NCBI GenBank assembly: GCA_030762935.1
Contig: CM060900.1
Location: 397,251,132 to 397,315,131, forward strand
Length of the DNA stretch: 64,000 bases
Source: Hymenopus coronatus
Taxonomy: Eukaryota > Arthropoda > Insecta > Mantodea > Hymenopodidae
Reading direction: 5' to 3'
Below the pieces are notes generated by a model. The model ran no database searches and was not told the origin of the DNA. It saw only the letters and a program-made list of their open reading frames with translations. A program made the translations under genes and the position numbers. Numbering within the stretch: position 1 is the stretch's first letter; each line of letters opens with the position of its first letter. Shown one piece after another: positions 1 to 10,714 of this stretch.

Positions 1-1302
1 TATGGATTTATTTGCAGCTACCTTGTTTTTACCAATTCATCTCATATTCCAATTCCTCTTCCTCTCCTCCTTTCACACTACCCTTTGCGGCATCCACTAC
101 CTCTTCTGGTATTGCGTCTTCGTCGTAACCTGCTTTATAATTCGGAAATTCCTCTTGTCTCCCAGTACATACATTTTCCAAGACTTAAATTCTTTGTAAA
201 TTTGAATAGCATTTCCTTTAATCCTATTCACCAATTCCCGCTGCTTCGTCACGTCCATGGCTTTTCTCATTCTTTCCACTAATCCATGCATTTCTCTTGT
301 CCTTACCTAACATTCCTGTGTTTGCCTCGTCTATCTCTCCTTTTACTTTCTTCGTCTTACTGTTACATTCTCATCTTCAACTCCTTGTACCTTTCCGTTG
401 CCGCCTTTCTTATGCTAGTTACCCAAATTCTACCGGTTTCCCCCGGCTTGCCCACTGCAACCCGAACTAATTTTCACATTACCCTCCGCCGACCACCTTG
501 AACCCATATTTACCCTTCTAGATACTTTCGTTCCCCCTCCCAACCAGAGTTTAGCTCCCGCTTACCTTTACCACATTTGCCAAACACGAACACGAAATTA
601 TCAAAAAAATACGAATTCGTCTCATTTACAACGCAATACGCTATGACGAGCTCGCTTAAGTTTCCAATCCAATTCTAACCCTTCCGGTAAATCTATCGTG
701 TACATAAACAACTTGCAATTCACCATCTCCACCAAAATCGAAGTTTTGTCGTTCGCAAACATACTCGCAGATATCTTATAAGATGTTCACCTAACATCCT
801 CTCTTTTGCTGCTCTTTTTACACCCACAACTTCCGTTCAGCACGTAACTCGCCGAAATTCAGTTCATGCTTCAAATTTCCATAAAAAAAATATCTACACC
901 TCCTTCCCCTCTGATATCTAGTTGCAGGTTTAACATTTGTACATGTTCTTCTGCAAACCAATGTTCATAAACTCTGAATTAAACCTACACTCGCTTCCCT
1001 CCTTGTACAGGTAGCTACAGTTAGATAGCAATTCTTAAACTTTGGCCCCTGGCATTTTGTAAATACCCCGTTTCATCATTCATCACAAATCAGCATCTTC
1101 CAAAACTAGCGTAGCTGCCCACCGCGCTTACTATCATCGATATCTACAGCACTATCAATATCACTGGCATCCTGTTATATACCCATTTTTTCACCCATGT
1201 TTCCGCTTTTATATCTACTCTGACCCTTCCTTCGCTAAGTGAATCACAGCGCTTTTTACTTCAGCCAAACACATTCTCCTATTTTCCCTTTTTAACCAAT
1301 CA

Positions 1303-1534
1303 CATTCATTGTTATTTCCACCAATCACAAACTTAAAGGTCATTTCCTCTCTTATGTTTTATCATACTCTTCACTTCTTTTCGGTCATTTGCTCGCCAGC
1401 TACCCCACTCCTCATTTCCGTCAAACTTCGCTTCACCTTTCTTCCTCCGAATAAAGAGGTTGGTGGTACTATTGCTGCTCGTCTGTATCATCAATCCACG
1501 TATTAAAGCGATACTAGCGTTATCTAGTGGCAGG
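1303..1534. repeat. Direct duplication, unit 1
   Basis: This stretch aligns with 1674-1922, starting with related cattcattgttattt and catgcattgtcattt blocks and ending with aaagcgatactagcgtta against aaagcgacactattacca. On the minus strand both units read like the same Lys/Glu-rich peptide block (MIKHKRGN in unit 1, MIKYKGGN in unit 2). Divergence is substantial, so the duplication is old. Confidence 0.5.
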
Positions 1535-1673
1535 AATATCCTTAATCTTCTCTTCACCTGTTTTCTGTCATCAACCACCAAGCTGCTCACTTCCTTATTT
1601 ATCCCCATCACCCTCGACAAAAGCTTTCATTTCCTCAATCGCATCATTTTATTCCACACCCTTATCCAATAAC

Positions 1674-1922
1674 ATGCATTGTCATTTCAACCATTCAAAA
1701 ACTTTCACGTAATTTCCCCCTTTGTATTTAATCATATGCTTCGCTTCTACAAAATTCCAGTCCCGTTCATTTCCTTTGGTTTAAAGAGAATGGTGTAGAT
1801 AATCCACATTTATCCGGCCCCGTTTTCTGGATTAAGCATTTGGTGGTAATGCTGCTGCTGGCCGGTGACGCTATCCGCCTTAATACGCGAATTAAAGCGA
1901 CACTATTACCACCTAGTTGCAG
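1674..1922. repeat. Direct duplication, unit 2
   Basis: Second copy of the unit at 1303-1534, offset by roughly 371-390 bp with small indels. On the minus strand it carries an open peptide block (MIKYKGGNYVKVFEWLK) that is more continuous than in unit 1, followed after a stop by a Glu-rich stretch. No known domain is recognised. Confidence 0.5.
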
Positions 1923-2410
1923 AGTTATCATTAATCAAATTGTTTAATCCGGAGTGTTAACTACTGACGTCATGGTTATACTCTCTGTGCAGGGAGCCTC
2001 AAGCCGGCAATTTCCTGACCCTAGATCGAGCGTTACTCAGTATGTTATACCTGTGTTTCCTGTTCCATTCATTATTACACCATTATGTATAAGGCTCACC
2101 AACAGAATAATTACCTCTATGGGTAGCTAAAATTAGTGCAGTAAGTACTGGTTGCACCTGACATTTGCATCGTAATCAACTTTATTTCAATATTGGCGAG
2201 ACACTCCGTAAATGTACCTTGTCACTATATTCATTCTTATAATGGAGTTAATCTTTCCCCCAATCAGTTTGCGGACAAGCGGAAAATTGGCAGCAGCAGG
2301 GTAGTCATTGCTTTTTGAAGCGGTTTTCCCCGCTTTGCTCCTCCAAAATGTCCACCCTATCTTGTTTCATAACTAAGTTTGTAATCTTACGGACTAATAG
2401 AGTGTGTTGC

Positions 2411-2432
2411 TTTTTTTTTTTTTTTTTTTTTT
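2411..2432 (-). repeat. Homopolymer T22 (possible minus-strand poly(A) tail)
   Basis: Twenty-two consecutive T on the plus strand. Read on the minus strand this is a poly(A) run following tgtatgtaac and could be the tail of a retroposed sequence lying to its right (2433 to about 2700). No target duplication was found, so a plain homopolymer is equally possible. Confidence 0.4.
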
Positions 2433-2706
2433 GTTACATACACCCTTGACGGACTGCACTTGTATATATCCCAGAAGGCAATAGTTAACCGGTTCATATA
2501 TGTCTACTTTGTTTACTGTGCGGGCCGAACCTCTTGACGTTTCGGTCGTACCGCGCGGTTGCCAAGCTTCACTTCGCTTAGTCAGAACGTTACGCGTTTG
2601 GTATAAATATGATCCCAATGTTCACTTAAAAATTACAAGAACAAAAGTATAGCAATTTAATATACAAATAGAGAAAGAAAAGCGATACCGTTCTATGAGT
2701 CCTTTG
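2433..2706. other. No recognisable gene
   Basis: Between the poly(T) run and the end of the DDE pseudogene I see no conserved motif. The somewhat GC-richer 2510-2600 stretch might be the body of a retroposon whose tail is the T22 run, but nothing identifies it. Confidence 0.3.
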
Positions 2707-3680
2707 TTATTCCAGTGGTACAGCTAACGGCGTATCCTCATCATTCTCGATATCACTGCAGTCGTCGTCGTCGTCACCAAAATCACTCTCTTCAGAACCG
2801 CTGTCGTCTTTTAGGTTAATGATAATGGGTTCTAAATGTTCTTGGCTTCCTATTTCTTTTTGGAAATCCTCCTCTGGTAGTGTTTTTGCAAATGTTTTAC
2901 GCATGCAACCCAGTCTTCTCGCTATACTTTATCAAGTTCATCATTAACTAATTGTTCCACGTCCGCAATTTTGAAGGAATTATTTTTTTTAGCGACTTCG
3001 CTTTTGATTTGAGCGCATTTAAGCTCCAAGGGGTTATACTTGCAGCGTTAAGGGGGGATTCTTATAACATGATGTCCTATTTCATTAGTCAGCAGAACCA
3101 GTTCCAAAATGTTCTCATAACTTTTAAAAGCCTACATGCTTTCTAAAAGCTCGGGTTTTGTTTCCAAAGGAGAAAACACAACGCCTTTTTCTTCTAACCA
3201 CTTAACTATATAACCTTCCTCTAGATAATTTAAAAATATGTTTAAGAACCATTCCCGAAATGAAAAGGATGCTATCTCCTCTTGATAGTCACCCGTTTTT
3301 TTTTTCGACCTAAACCCCCATTTACTTTGTGAAAGAAAATATGTATGAGCAGATCCCACGTGACAAACTGTAGGTCGTTTCCCTACTGGAACTTTTAGAC
3401 CTCCATTTCTAGAAGAGTCCTGCCAAATATACCTCACTGTATGATTCTGGTTAACCAATGTTTCGTCCAAATAATATATAGATCCTGTATCACCTGATTA
3501 TCTAATATCATGCATGATGCGAAGAAACAATGTCCCTTCTTTCCATTCGAAGCTGTCGTCCATTAAGTGTCTTCCTATATTTAAATTCCAAACGTTTCAG
3601 AATCCTTCTAGGGGGAGCAACAGAACCTGCATACCCTATCATTTCCCTAAGCACCATCATTATTTTCTTTGCTGTCGGAA
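2707..3680 (-). pseudogene. IS630/Tc1-mariner-type DDE transposase, C-terminal part
   Basis: Main body of a transposase-like gene on the minus strand; its N-terminal part is at 8605-8773, beyond the inserted LINE. In order it shows a block ending in FKYRK (about 3570-3600), the first catalytic block YLDETLVNQNHTVRYIW (about 3420-3480), a GDYQEE block near 3280, WLEEKGVVFSP near 3180, KYNPLELKCAQ near 3010 carrying the likely third acidic residue, and an Asp/Glu-rich acidic tail ending in a TAA at 2707-2709. From family memory, a segment with the second catalytic Asp normally lies between the EEG and KWLEEKG blocks; here those blocks are nearly adjacent, so it appears deleted. There are in-frame stops (for example in the PP-stop-RCKYNP region near 3035) and a frameshift near 2890-2905. 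Function lost; the gene would have encoded a cut-and-paste transposase or a relative. Confidence 0.85.
3666..3680 (+). repeat. Left target site duplication of LINE-1
   Basis: The 15-mer tctttgctgtcggaa is repeated at 8605-8619. It lies within the coding sequence of the interrupted DDE pseudogene; read on the minus strand it encodes the FPTAK region. The 3' copy touches the (TC)n tail, so the first two bases of the match are ambiguous. Confidence 0.93.
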
Positions 3681-4083
3681 CCCCTCAGGGGCCTACTACG
3701 GTAGGTACGAGTTTGGCGCACCCGGGGGTTCCCGAGCCACTCACCGCCACTTCACCCTACCCATCGCCATCCGGTGTTGCCACGTCTTTTTTCTGCTTTT
3801 GGTTTTTCGTTTTTTACAATAACTCCCTCTTCCTCTTCTAGGCTTTCGGAGATGATTAGTTCTTAGGACCTTAGGATTATTTCTCCCCAGGGGCTGACAT
3901 TGTTAGTACGGGTTTGGCGAGCCTGGGGTGCCCAAGCCATTCACACACATTGCCGTTCCCTCATTCCCATCTGCCACAGCCACGTTGAAGTCTTCATATT
4001 ACACGTAATATTTAACATTGTGATAGCGTCTTCCTCTTCTAGGTTTATAAAATTCTTAGGTTTTAGGTCTTTAGGTTTATGAA
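3681..4083 (+). promoter_or_regulatory. LINE-1 5' UTR: two imperfect ~200-bp tandem monomers
   Basis: Unit 1 (about 3681-3888) and unit 2 (about 3889-4083) share, in the same order, a ccccagggg-like start, a gtttggcg block, a cc(c/a)gagcca-like block, a gccacg block, and a cttcctcttctaggtt-like block followed by taggttta/ttagga pyrimidine-purine strings. Tandem 5' UTR monomers are known to act as internal promoters in some other non-LTR families; that role here is inference. The terminal cccctcagggg is a short palindrome at the very 5' end of the element. Confidence 0.7.
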
Positions 4084-4113
4084 CTCCTGTCTCACCAACA
4101 GGGATCTTTCCTA

Positions 4114-4683
4114 TCACACGATGGCTCTGTATGCGCTCAAGGCCCCACTTGTGTCAACTGTGGAGAGGCGCATCCATCCAGCTCTAAAGAATGTTTCCGT
4201 TTTATCGAGGAGAAGACCATACCGGAGATCAGAATCAAAGACCATCTAACGTTTCAGGCAGCACGGAAACGTTATCTCGACCTTCACCCGACTACTCCTT
4301 TGAAATATTCCGCTGCTGTCCGCCAGCCGGTGCGGAAACAGGATGCTGTAGTTCAGACGCTCTCTGGTCCTCGTGCCTGTGTGTCTATAGGTATCCAGAC
4401 CGCATCCTCCGAATACGTTTCTCCTCCAAAGGTAGCGCCACCATCTTCTTCTGTGCCATCTACATCTTCCGCCACTGTTTCTGCCCGCCCGATTCGTAAA
4501 TCGCCCATTCGTCGTACAAGTCGTTCTCGCTCTCCTAACCACACCCGCACGACTTCTTCGGACACTGATACCAGCGATGGCAATCTGGAATTGTGTCCGG
4601 TTGGCGACCACACTAGACGAAGTCGAAGCCCAACGAAAAAGAGAAAGCTTAAACTGAACCCACCGGTCCCGAGCAACTATTAA
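4114..4683 (+). pseudogene. LINE-1 ORF1 (gag-like), N-terminally deleted
   Basis: An open frame runs to TAA at 4681-4683. It begins with SHDGSVCAQGPTCVNCGEAHP at about 4114-4176, the remains of zinc knuckles (C-x2-C followed by GEAH and a later Cys in SSKEC). After this come a basic linker (KDHLTFQAARKRY), a Ser/Pro/Arg-rich region with several SRSRS-like strings, and a Lys/Arg-rich C-terminus near 4630-4670. No N-terminal part of a gag protein is found between the 5' UTR monomers and 4110, so that part was probably lost by internal deletion. Such proteins package element RNA. The stop lies 26 bp upstream of the ORF2 ATG. Confidence 0.8.
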
Positions 4684-4709
4684 TTCGCTCCCTTACCGGC
4701 GCACGCATA

Positions 4710-7700
4710 ATGAACAGCACCGTCCTCCTTATGTCCATCCTCCAATGGAATATACGTGGTCTACGCACCCATAGGCCCGAACTGGATATTTTAATCCAGT
4801 CTTATACACCCCTTATCGTTTGTTTGCAGGAGACCAAACTTCGCCCTCGAGATACTTTTGTTTTACGTCGGTATACCCCGGTTCGCTTCGATCTGGAACC
4901 GGATGAGGGTTCTCCTGCACACGGCGTTTCTCTGGTTCTGGTACGTGACGACATGTGTTTCCGAACTGTTCCACTCACCACTCAACTGCAGGCTGTTCCT
5001 TTCCACCTTTCTCTTCCCGGTTTTAGTTTTTCAGTGTGTAGTATCTATGTTCCACCTTAGTCTCCCCTCGCCGCTGCCGAACTTGTAAATTTAGTTTTGC
5101 AGTTACCTTCACCGTATATTTTGGTAGGAGATTTCAACGCCCATCACCCTCTTTGGGGATCTCCGAGGGCGTGCGCGAGGGGAACCTTACTCAGCGATCT
5201 TCTGGACCAGCTGAATCTCTCCCTTTTGAATACTGGTGAACCTACCTTTCTCTCAGACTCTACCGGCACCCTTTCTCACCTCGATTTAAGTCTCTGTTCA
5301 GCACAGCTTGCACACCGTTGGGAGTGGAATTCTCTCTCTGACGCTCACGGCAGTGATCATTTTCCAGTTGTTATTACACTCCTTCATTGTACTCCTCCAA
5401 CCACTGGCACCTCAAAATTTCAGTTTAACAAAGCAGTTTGGTCACTTCATACTCACCTAGCCCGATTTTCCGTTGCCGAATGTCTCGCTGTCAATAACAT
5501 GGTTGAACACCTAACTTCCGTTATCATAGCCGCCGCCGAACGCTCCATTCCCCGTACGTCTTCCCAACCAAGGCGTACCCAGGTTGCTTGGTGGAAGGAG
5601 GAGTGCGGTAAAGGTATCCGTGAGCGGCGAAGTGCTCTTCGTGCTTTTAAACGTCACCCAACAGAAGATAACTTAATAGTCTATAAACGACTGCGGGCTA
5701 GAGCGCGGCGCATTATCCGTGAAAGTAAGAAGGCCTCTTGGAAGCGCTATGTGGAGAGCTTTCATAGCTCCACGCCCACATCCGTTGTGTGGAATCGACT
5801 TAGGCGTGTAATCGCAGACACCTTGGGCAGAGCCTTTGAGGCAGTTTCCAGTTCCACCAATTATGACCCAGCTTTTATTCCCCATAAGGTTGCGTTGGAA
5901 GCCCAGGAGCTGTCATTCCGCTCCGACAACAATGAGGACTACAACCTCCCTTTTAGCCTTCGTGAACTAGAGCATGCCCTCTCTTTTTCTAGGCATACCG
6001 CTCCTAGGCCCGAGGCCATACATGTGTCACTGCTTCAGCATTTGTCTATGGATGGTAAGGTCTTTCTCCTCCAGCTCTTTAATCGCATCTGGCTCGAAGG
6101 TGCGTTTCCTGCTGCCTGGCGCGAGGCCACCGTTGTTCCAATTCTGAAACCTGGCAAGGATCGCCAACTTCCTTCCAGCTACCGCCCAATTTCCCTAACT
6201 AGTTGCGTTTGCAAGGTTATGGAACGTATGCTCAATGGACGGTTTATGTGGTGTCTCGAATCTCGGGCCTCTTGTCGAACGTTCAGTGTGGGTTTCGTCG
6301 TTACCGTTCTACTATCGACCACCTGGTATCTCTTTCGACCCACATTATGAACGGATTCCTGAGTAAAAACCAGACTGTAGCTATATTTTTTGATTTAGAG
6401 AAATCTTACGACACATGTTTGAGAACAGGCATTCTCCGCACAATTCATCAGTGGGGTTTCCGTGGTCTCCTTCCAATATTCTTTCGGGAGTTCATGAAAC
6501 TACGGGTATTTCGTGTGCGTGTGGGTTCGGTTTTATCTGACTATTTTACTCAGGAGAACGGAGTACCTCAGGGTTCAGTACCTAGTGTCAGTCTGTTCCT
6601 TATAGCTATCAACCCTCTTGTTGACTGCCTTCCCCCAGGGATTTCCTCGTCGCTGTTTGTTGACGATTTTGTTGTGTACCTCACAGCTCGGCGTTCCTGT
6701 CTGCTCGAGCGTCGTCTTCAGCGGTGTCTAGACTCTATTTCCTCCTGGAGTGTGGCAAATGGCTTTCACTTCTCCGCCGAGAAGACGGTTTGTGTAAATT
6801 TCTGGCGCCGGAAGCAGTTTCCTACTCCTTCTCTCCGCCTAGGTACAGATATGCTACCGTTTGTTGAAGAAGCGAAATTCCTGGGCTTACTATTTGATAG
6901 AAAGTTATGTTGGTCTGCCCATATAACTTATTTGAAGGCGCGGTGCACACGTTTTCTTGATATTTCACGTGTTTTAAGTGGCACATCCTGGGGAGCCGAC
7001 AGGGGCGTTCTGCTATACCTCTATCGTACATTAGTCCGTTCCAAGTTGGATTATGGGTGTATCGTCTATTCTTCAGCGCGACCGTCTATCCTTCGTCGTT
7101 TAAACACCATTCATCATCAAGGTATACGACTAGCAACTGGCGCCTTCCGCACTAGCCCAGTCAGTAGTGTCTGTGCGGAAGCTGCAGAACCACCGCTATA
7201 TAATTGCCGTGAGTTTCTCTTGTGCAGCTACGCCTGCCGTCTGTCCAGTATGCCTCGCCACCCGGCTCATTCATACTTTCTTGATGACTCTTTGGACGCT
7301 AATTACGCCTCTCGCTCCCTCGCCCTCTTACCACCAGGGGTACGTTTTCGCAAGCTTCTAGGGCAAATGAGCATGTCCATGCCTACAGTGCTTCCCAAAC
7401 GAGAAACCCATTTCCCTCCTTGGATTCGCCCTGGCAGCTCTTTCTATCTAGGGTCCTCATCTTTTTCGATGTCGACTACTCCTGGTTTCATCCTTCGATC
7501 AATTTTTAGCCCTTAAAGACCAACATTGCGACCACATTTTTATTTATACTGACGGGTCGAAGAATGATCAAGGTGTTGGATGTGCTTTTGTGGTTGATAA
7601 CCACTGTTTTACTTTTCGTCTTTTACGACAGTGTTCGATTTTTAAAGCTGAGCTATTTTGTATTTTTCAGGCTCCTTTTTATGTGCGGCGACATGCGCTA

Positions 7701-8330
7701 CCACTCACTGCAATATGTTCAGATTCTCTGAGTGCTCTCCAAAGTCTTTGTCCGCTGTATACTTACCACCCAATCATACAGCGGATCCAAGATTGCCTTC
7801 ACTCGCTTTCGGCAGCAGGTCTACGTGTAACGTTTTTGTGGGTGCCTGGTCACACGGGAGTAGCGGGAAACGAGAAAGCTGATTCTGTTGCCAAGAGATC
7901 AATTACATCTTCCAGGATATTTTCTTCTTCCGTTCCCGCTAGTGATCTTAAGGCGATGTTGCGAGGGACCATTTATTCTCGTTGGGCGACTGAATGGTCC
8001 AGCACTACTGGAAACAAACTGCGGGTAATCAAAGCACTCCCTGAATCCTGGAAAACCTCTTGTCGCACCTCCCGCCGAGAAGAGGTCATTTTATGTCGCC
8101 TGCGTATCGAACACTGTTATTTTAGCCACTGTCATTTATTGCGAGGAGAGCAAACTCCAGTTTGTCGGTGCTGCGCAACCTTGACAGTGAAACACTGAGT
8201 GCCAATTTTTAGCAGCCACGCGACTGTTGTTGAATTTGCCCAGTGGCATGCGTGACATTTTAGCAGACCGTCTGACTGCTTTAGAACGGGTTTTATCTTT
8301 TATTCGAGAGTGCCCTATGATTGGACGTGT
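4710..8330 (+). pseudogene. LINE-1 ORF2: endonuclease, reverse transcriptase, RNase H
   Basis: Starts at the ATG at 4710 (an alternative at 4731 gives MSILQWN). Endonuclease: ILQWNIRGLR near 4740, QETK near 4830, GDFNAHH near 5127, SDHFPV near 5353. Reverse transcriptase: ATVVPILKPGK near 6130, YRPISLTS near 6180, motif A FFDLEKSYD near 6390, NGVPQGSVPS near 6560, catalytic FVDDF at about 6655-6670 (most relatives have FADD), then FLGLLFDRKL near 6870. RNase H: YTDGSK near 7545, SDSLSAL near 7715, WVPGHTGVAGNEKAD near 7836. Defects: TAG at 5058-5060, a frameshift near 6250-6275, another between about 7480 and 7530, and a third near 8196 in the C-terminal Cys region (CRCCATLTVKH). The catalytic acidic residues of RT and RNase H are still present. 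The product would nick target DNA and reverse transcribe element RNA. Confidence 0.93.
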
Positions 8331-8535
8331 CTAGTTTTAATGGCGTTCTACAGCTTTTGTCACTACTTTTATCGTTTTCTTTTAACCATCTTAGGTTTTT
8401 TATATTTTATTTTCGGAGTGTTATCTCCTACATTTTAATCCTCGTTTTAGCATCTGTGTGCGTGTTTTTATAGCATGAAATCTTAGGCCTAAGTTTAAGT
8501 TTTATTTTGTGCTGGGTTTTGTTTTCTACATTTCC

Positions 8536-8570
8536 TAGGGCGCTAATAATCTTATAGGTTGGGCGCCCTA
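8536..8570 (+). promoter_or_regulatory. LINE-1 3'-terminal hairpin
   Basis: Eight-base perfect arms tagggcgc (8536-8543) and gcgcccta (8563-8570) enclose a 19-base loop, immediately before aaaaccttac and the (TC)n tail. A 3' stem-loop next to the tail is a common reverse transcriptase recognition feature in LINEs; that role here is inference. Confidence 0.75.
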
Positions 8571-8577
8571 AAACCTT

Positions 8578-8580
8578 ACT

Positions 8581-8608
<28 letters not shown>
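8578..8608 (+). repeat. (TC)n tail of LINE-1
   Basis: An uninterrupted TC dinucleotide tract follows the 3' hairpin and abuts the right target duplication, so it is the element's 3' tail and not a random microsatellite. Confidence 0.85.
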
Positions 8609-8611
<3 letters not shown>

Positions 8612-8619
8612 TGTCGGAA
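8605..8619 (+). repeat. Right target site duplication of LINE-1
   Basis: Second copy of tctttgctgtcggaa, identical to 3666-3680. Joining the flanks here restores the reading frame of the DDE pseudogene across the FPTAKK region. Confidence 0.93.
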
Positions 8620-8773
8620 ATTCTCATTTATCATAAAATTCAGAAACACTACTCCGTACAACAACTTTTTCCTAATCGTCCAGGTTTGTCACTCTCTTAG
8701 GTACGCGTAAGTGCTTTCTTGGCGATGTAAACAATGTCGGAGATCCCTCTGCATGCGTCTTTTTGCTTCCCTA
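8605..8773 (-). pseudogene. IS630/Tc1-mariner-type DDE transposase, N-terminal part
   Basis: The beginning of the gene that continues at 3680-2707. Minus-strand translation gives QKDACRGISDIV near 8730-8770, typical of a helix-turn-helix N-terminus, then after a frameshift PKRVTNLDD near 8680 and SEFYDK-stop-EFPTAKK near 8610-8640, which runs directly into KIMMVLREM on the other side of the LINE. Two in-frame stops are present. Together the two parts make roughly 370 codons, a normal length for such transposases. The start codon is not certain; nothing recognisable lies upstream of about 8773. Confidence 0.75.
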
Positions 8774-10714
8774 TACACACACGATACAGGCGATGCACTT
8801 AATTAGCCATTGCCGTAAGTTCTTGACGTTTGGTAATGTTAAGCTTTTTGCGGCTTTCTTCGTTTGCATACCTCTTAAAGAAATTATATACACTGAACAC
8901 AATAGCCCTAACCTTACTGCTGTACCCACTGGTACTCGCACTTGGCTTACTAAACGATATTTTCTTGAAAGAGTCAACTTTATGAACACTAGTACAAGGT
9001 CTATCACTGTACTATCTGAATACACTGCAGTTTGATTCTCAACTGAGTCGCTTATCTTCCAGTTCCAGCACGCACGCATCAGCGGTGTTTACTGATTATG
9101 CGTTAACAATGTGTTAACCTTGATCTACTGCATCAGGTGCAATGCGTTTATACTTCCTCGACAATGTGATGACAGTGGCCGAATCTTAGCAAAGTTCTCA
9201 GTTGGCTTATTGTTAATGCATTCCAAGTAACGAGCTCCTGAATGTAGCTCCTGAAGTATAGCATGTGCCTACCTATGTACTTGGTTCTGGGACTCTGCAT
9301 TGTGCAGAAATAAGCATAATAACTATTAAAATGCGCTCACCATTGGTTTTTCCAAATAGAATTTTCTTGAAACAACACAATTCATTATGTTTAGAGCTGC
9401 GTCATAGTGCTTTTTAAAAATGTTCATGACGAGATCACACCTTCATAGCAAACCTCGCCGAATTACTATTTCTAAATTTCTTTAAAACATGGAGAATTTC
9501 ACATAATTAGGTGATAAGTATGTCTATTGAATTGCAATGTATAAAATTGCTACGACAGCAATGGATTTATTACTATTAAAAGCGTAACCTTTAAGTAATA
9601 GTTTCCATTTAAACATCACGAAAGATAGCAATAAATTAGTGATTTAAAATACGAACCACTGGGTGTAAAAATATTGTTCTTTTTGTAATTGTTTAGGAAA
9701 ATATCCCCTTTTATCCTAGGTACTTGTTACTTTTGTGAAATATGAAATATGCCTGCGCATACGTGATATTGCAATTAGAGTTTTACCAGAGGCGAGGTGT
9801 ACTGTCCGTATGAGGCAACGCTACGTCGTTGCTATTGGCTGCTGCCGTATTAGTGGGCACGCCTCGAACGTGAAGAGGTTTGGCTCGCACTTTAATCTAC
9901 CTTCATGGTTAGCTCTCAAGAATACGGTGTTTATTATACACAAAATAGCTGAAAGTTGGGATGGTTCTATGCTCACTTGTCTAAAGAGGACTACAATCTC
10001 TGAAATTAGCATTTCACACCAAAATGTAGGGCATATTTTCAAGGAACACAAATCTTAATCTTATATTCTGGATTGCAACTCAAATTATGGTCATTTCACA
10101 CTAAAGCTTATGGTCAAATAGTTTGTCTCGTGCTTAATGTGGGTGCAATTGTGATGTTTACTTAAATGTGGTTTACATATGTTCAAAAATTCGGTGAATG
10201 CAGGAATGCATAGGAATTTGGCGAGGTTATACTCTGAAGGCTTGTTCTCTTAAACGTTAAACAAGTGTACAAACAGTGCAAAAAGTTCTCATAAGAATTA
10301 ATTACATTTTCTAAATTTTTACAAACCAAACATAAATGTCATCTTCTACACACCTGAGAAAAGAACTACCGTAAGTGCACTTTTTTCTTTCTTTTTTTGG
10401 GCACTAATTTTACGGAAAACGAGAGCCTGGGGGTGGGGGAGAGAAAAGAGACCTGGCCTGCTCGTATTTTCGCAGAGTGTCAACCAAAGATTATTTTTTC
10501 TTTGAGACCCTTAGGCATAATGGTGAAAAGGTTAATCCAATTACGCGAACTAGCTGAACTATTAAACGTATGAACTACGGGATCTACAGACAGAAAAAAC
10601 CTCAGCATTGAAGCCACCAGATATCAGAGTGTATAGCATACTTCATGTCTCAATGCTGTCGTTCGAACTTGCGTGAAACCTATCGTATGAAGACGGAAGC
10701 TGAGCGCCCCAGAT
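8774..10714. other. Intergenic, no gene recognised
   Basis: AT-rich DNA with only short chance open frames. A small GC-richer patch (9780-9900) contains gccaatagcaacgacg on the minus strand, which resembles a CCAAT-type promoter context but has no recognisable gene next to it. No repeats or RNA genes were seen. Confidence 0.4.

Larger units (their letters stand above)
1..2410. other. Pyrimidine-rich decayed repeat region, no intact gene
   Basis: The plus strand is strongly C+T rich, so the minus strand is purine rich and shows short open pieces full of Lys and Glu (for example around 97-291, 640-790 and 1333-1620 on the minus strand). These pieces sit in different frames and are separated by stops, which looks like an old coding sequence of some mobile element that has decayed. 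I do not recognise the family. A direct duplication about 370-390 bp apart (1303-1534 and 1674-1922) lies inside it. No promoter, splice or RNA feature is supportable. Confidence 0.3.
3681..8604 (+). mobile_element. Full-length non-LTR retrotransposon (LINE-1 of this window), RNase H-bearing
   Basis: A 4.92-kb element bounded by perfect 15-bp target duplications. From left to right: a 5' UTR of two ~200-bp monomers, the C-terminal half of a gag-like ORF1 with a zinc-knuckle remnant, ORF2 with AP-type endonuclease, reverse transcriptase and RNase H, a 3' UTR with a terminal hairpin, and a (TC)n tail in place of poly(A). The RNase H domain and multi-knuckle gag style place it in the broad I/LOA/Jockey assemblage; the exact clade cannot be set by eye. 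One in-frame stop and at least three frameshifts make it inactive. It inserted into a DDE transposase gene lying in the opposite orientation. Confidence 0.95.

Noticed and set aside
4246..4676. Arg-rich open frames on the minus strand
   Set aside because: Antisense shadows of the Ser/Arg-rich ORF1 of LINE-1.
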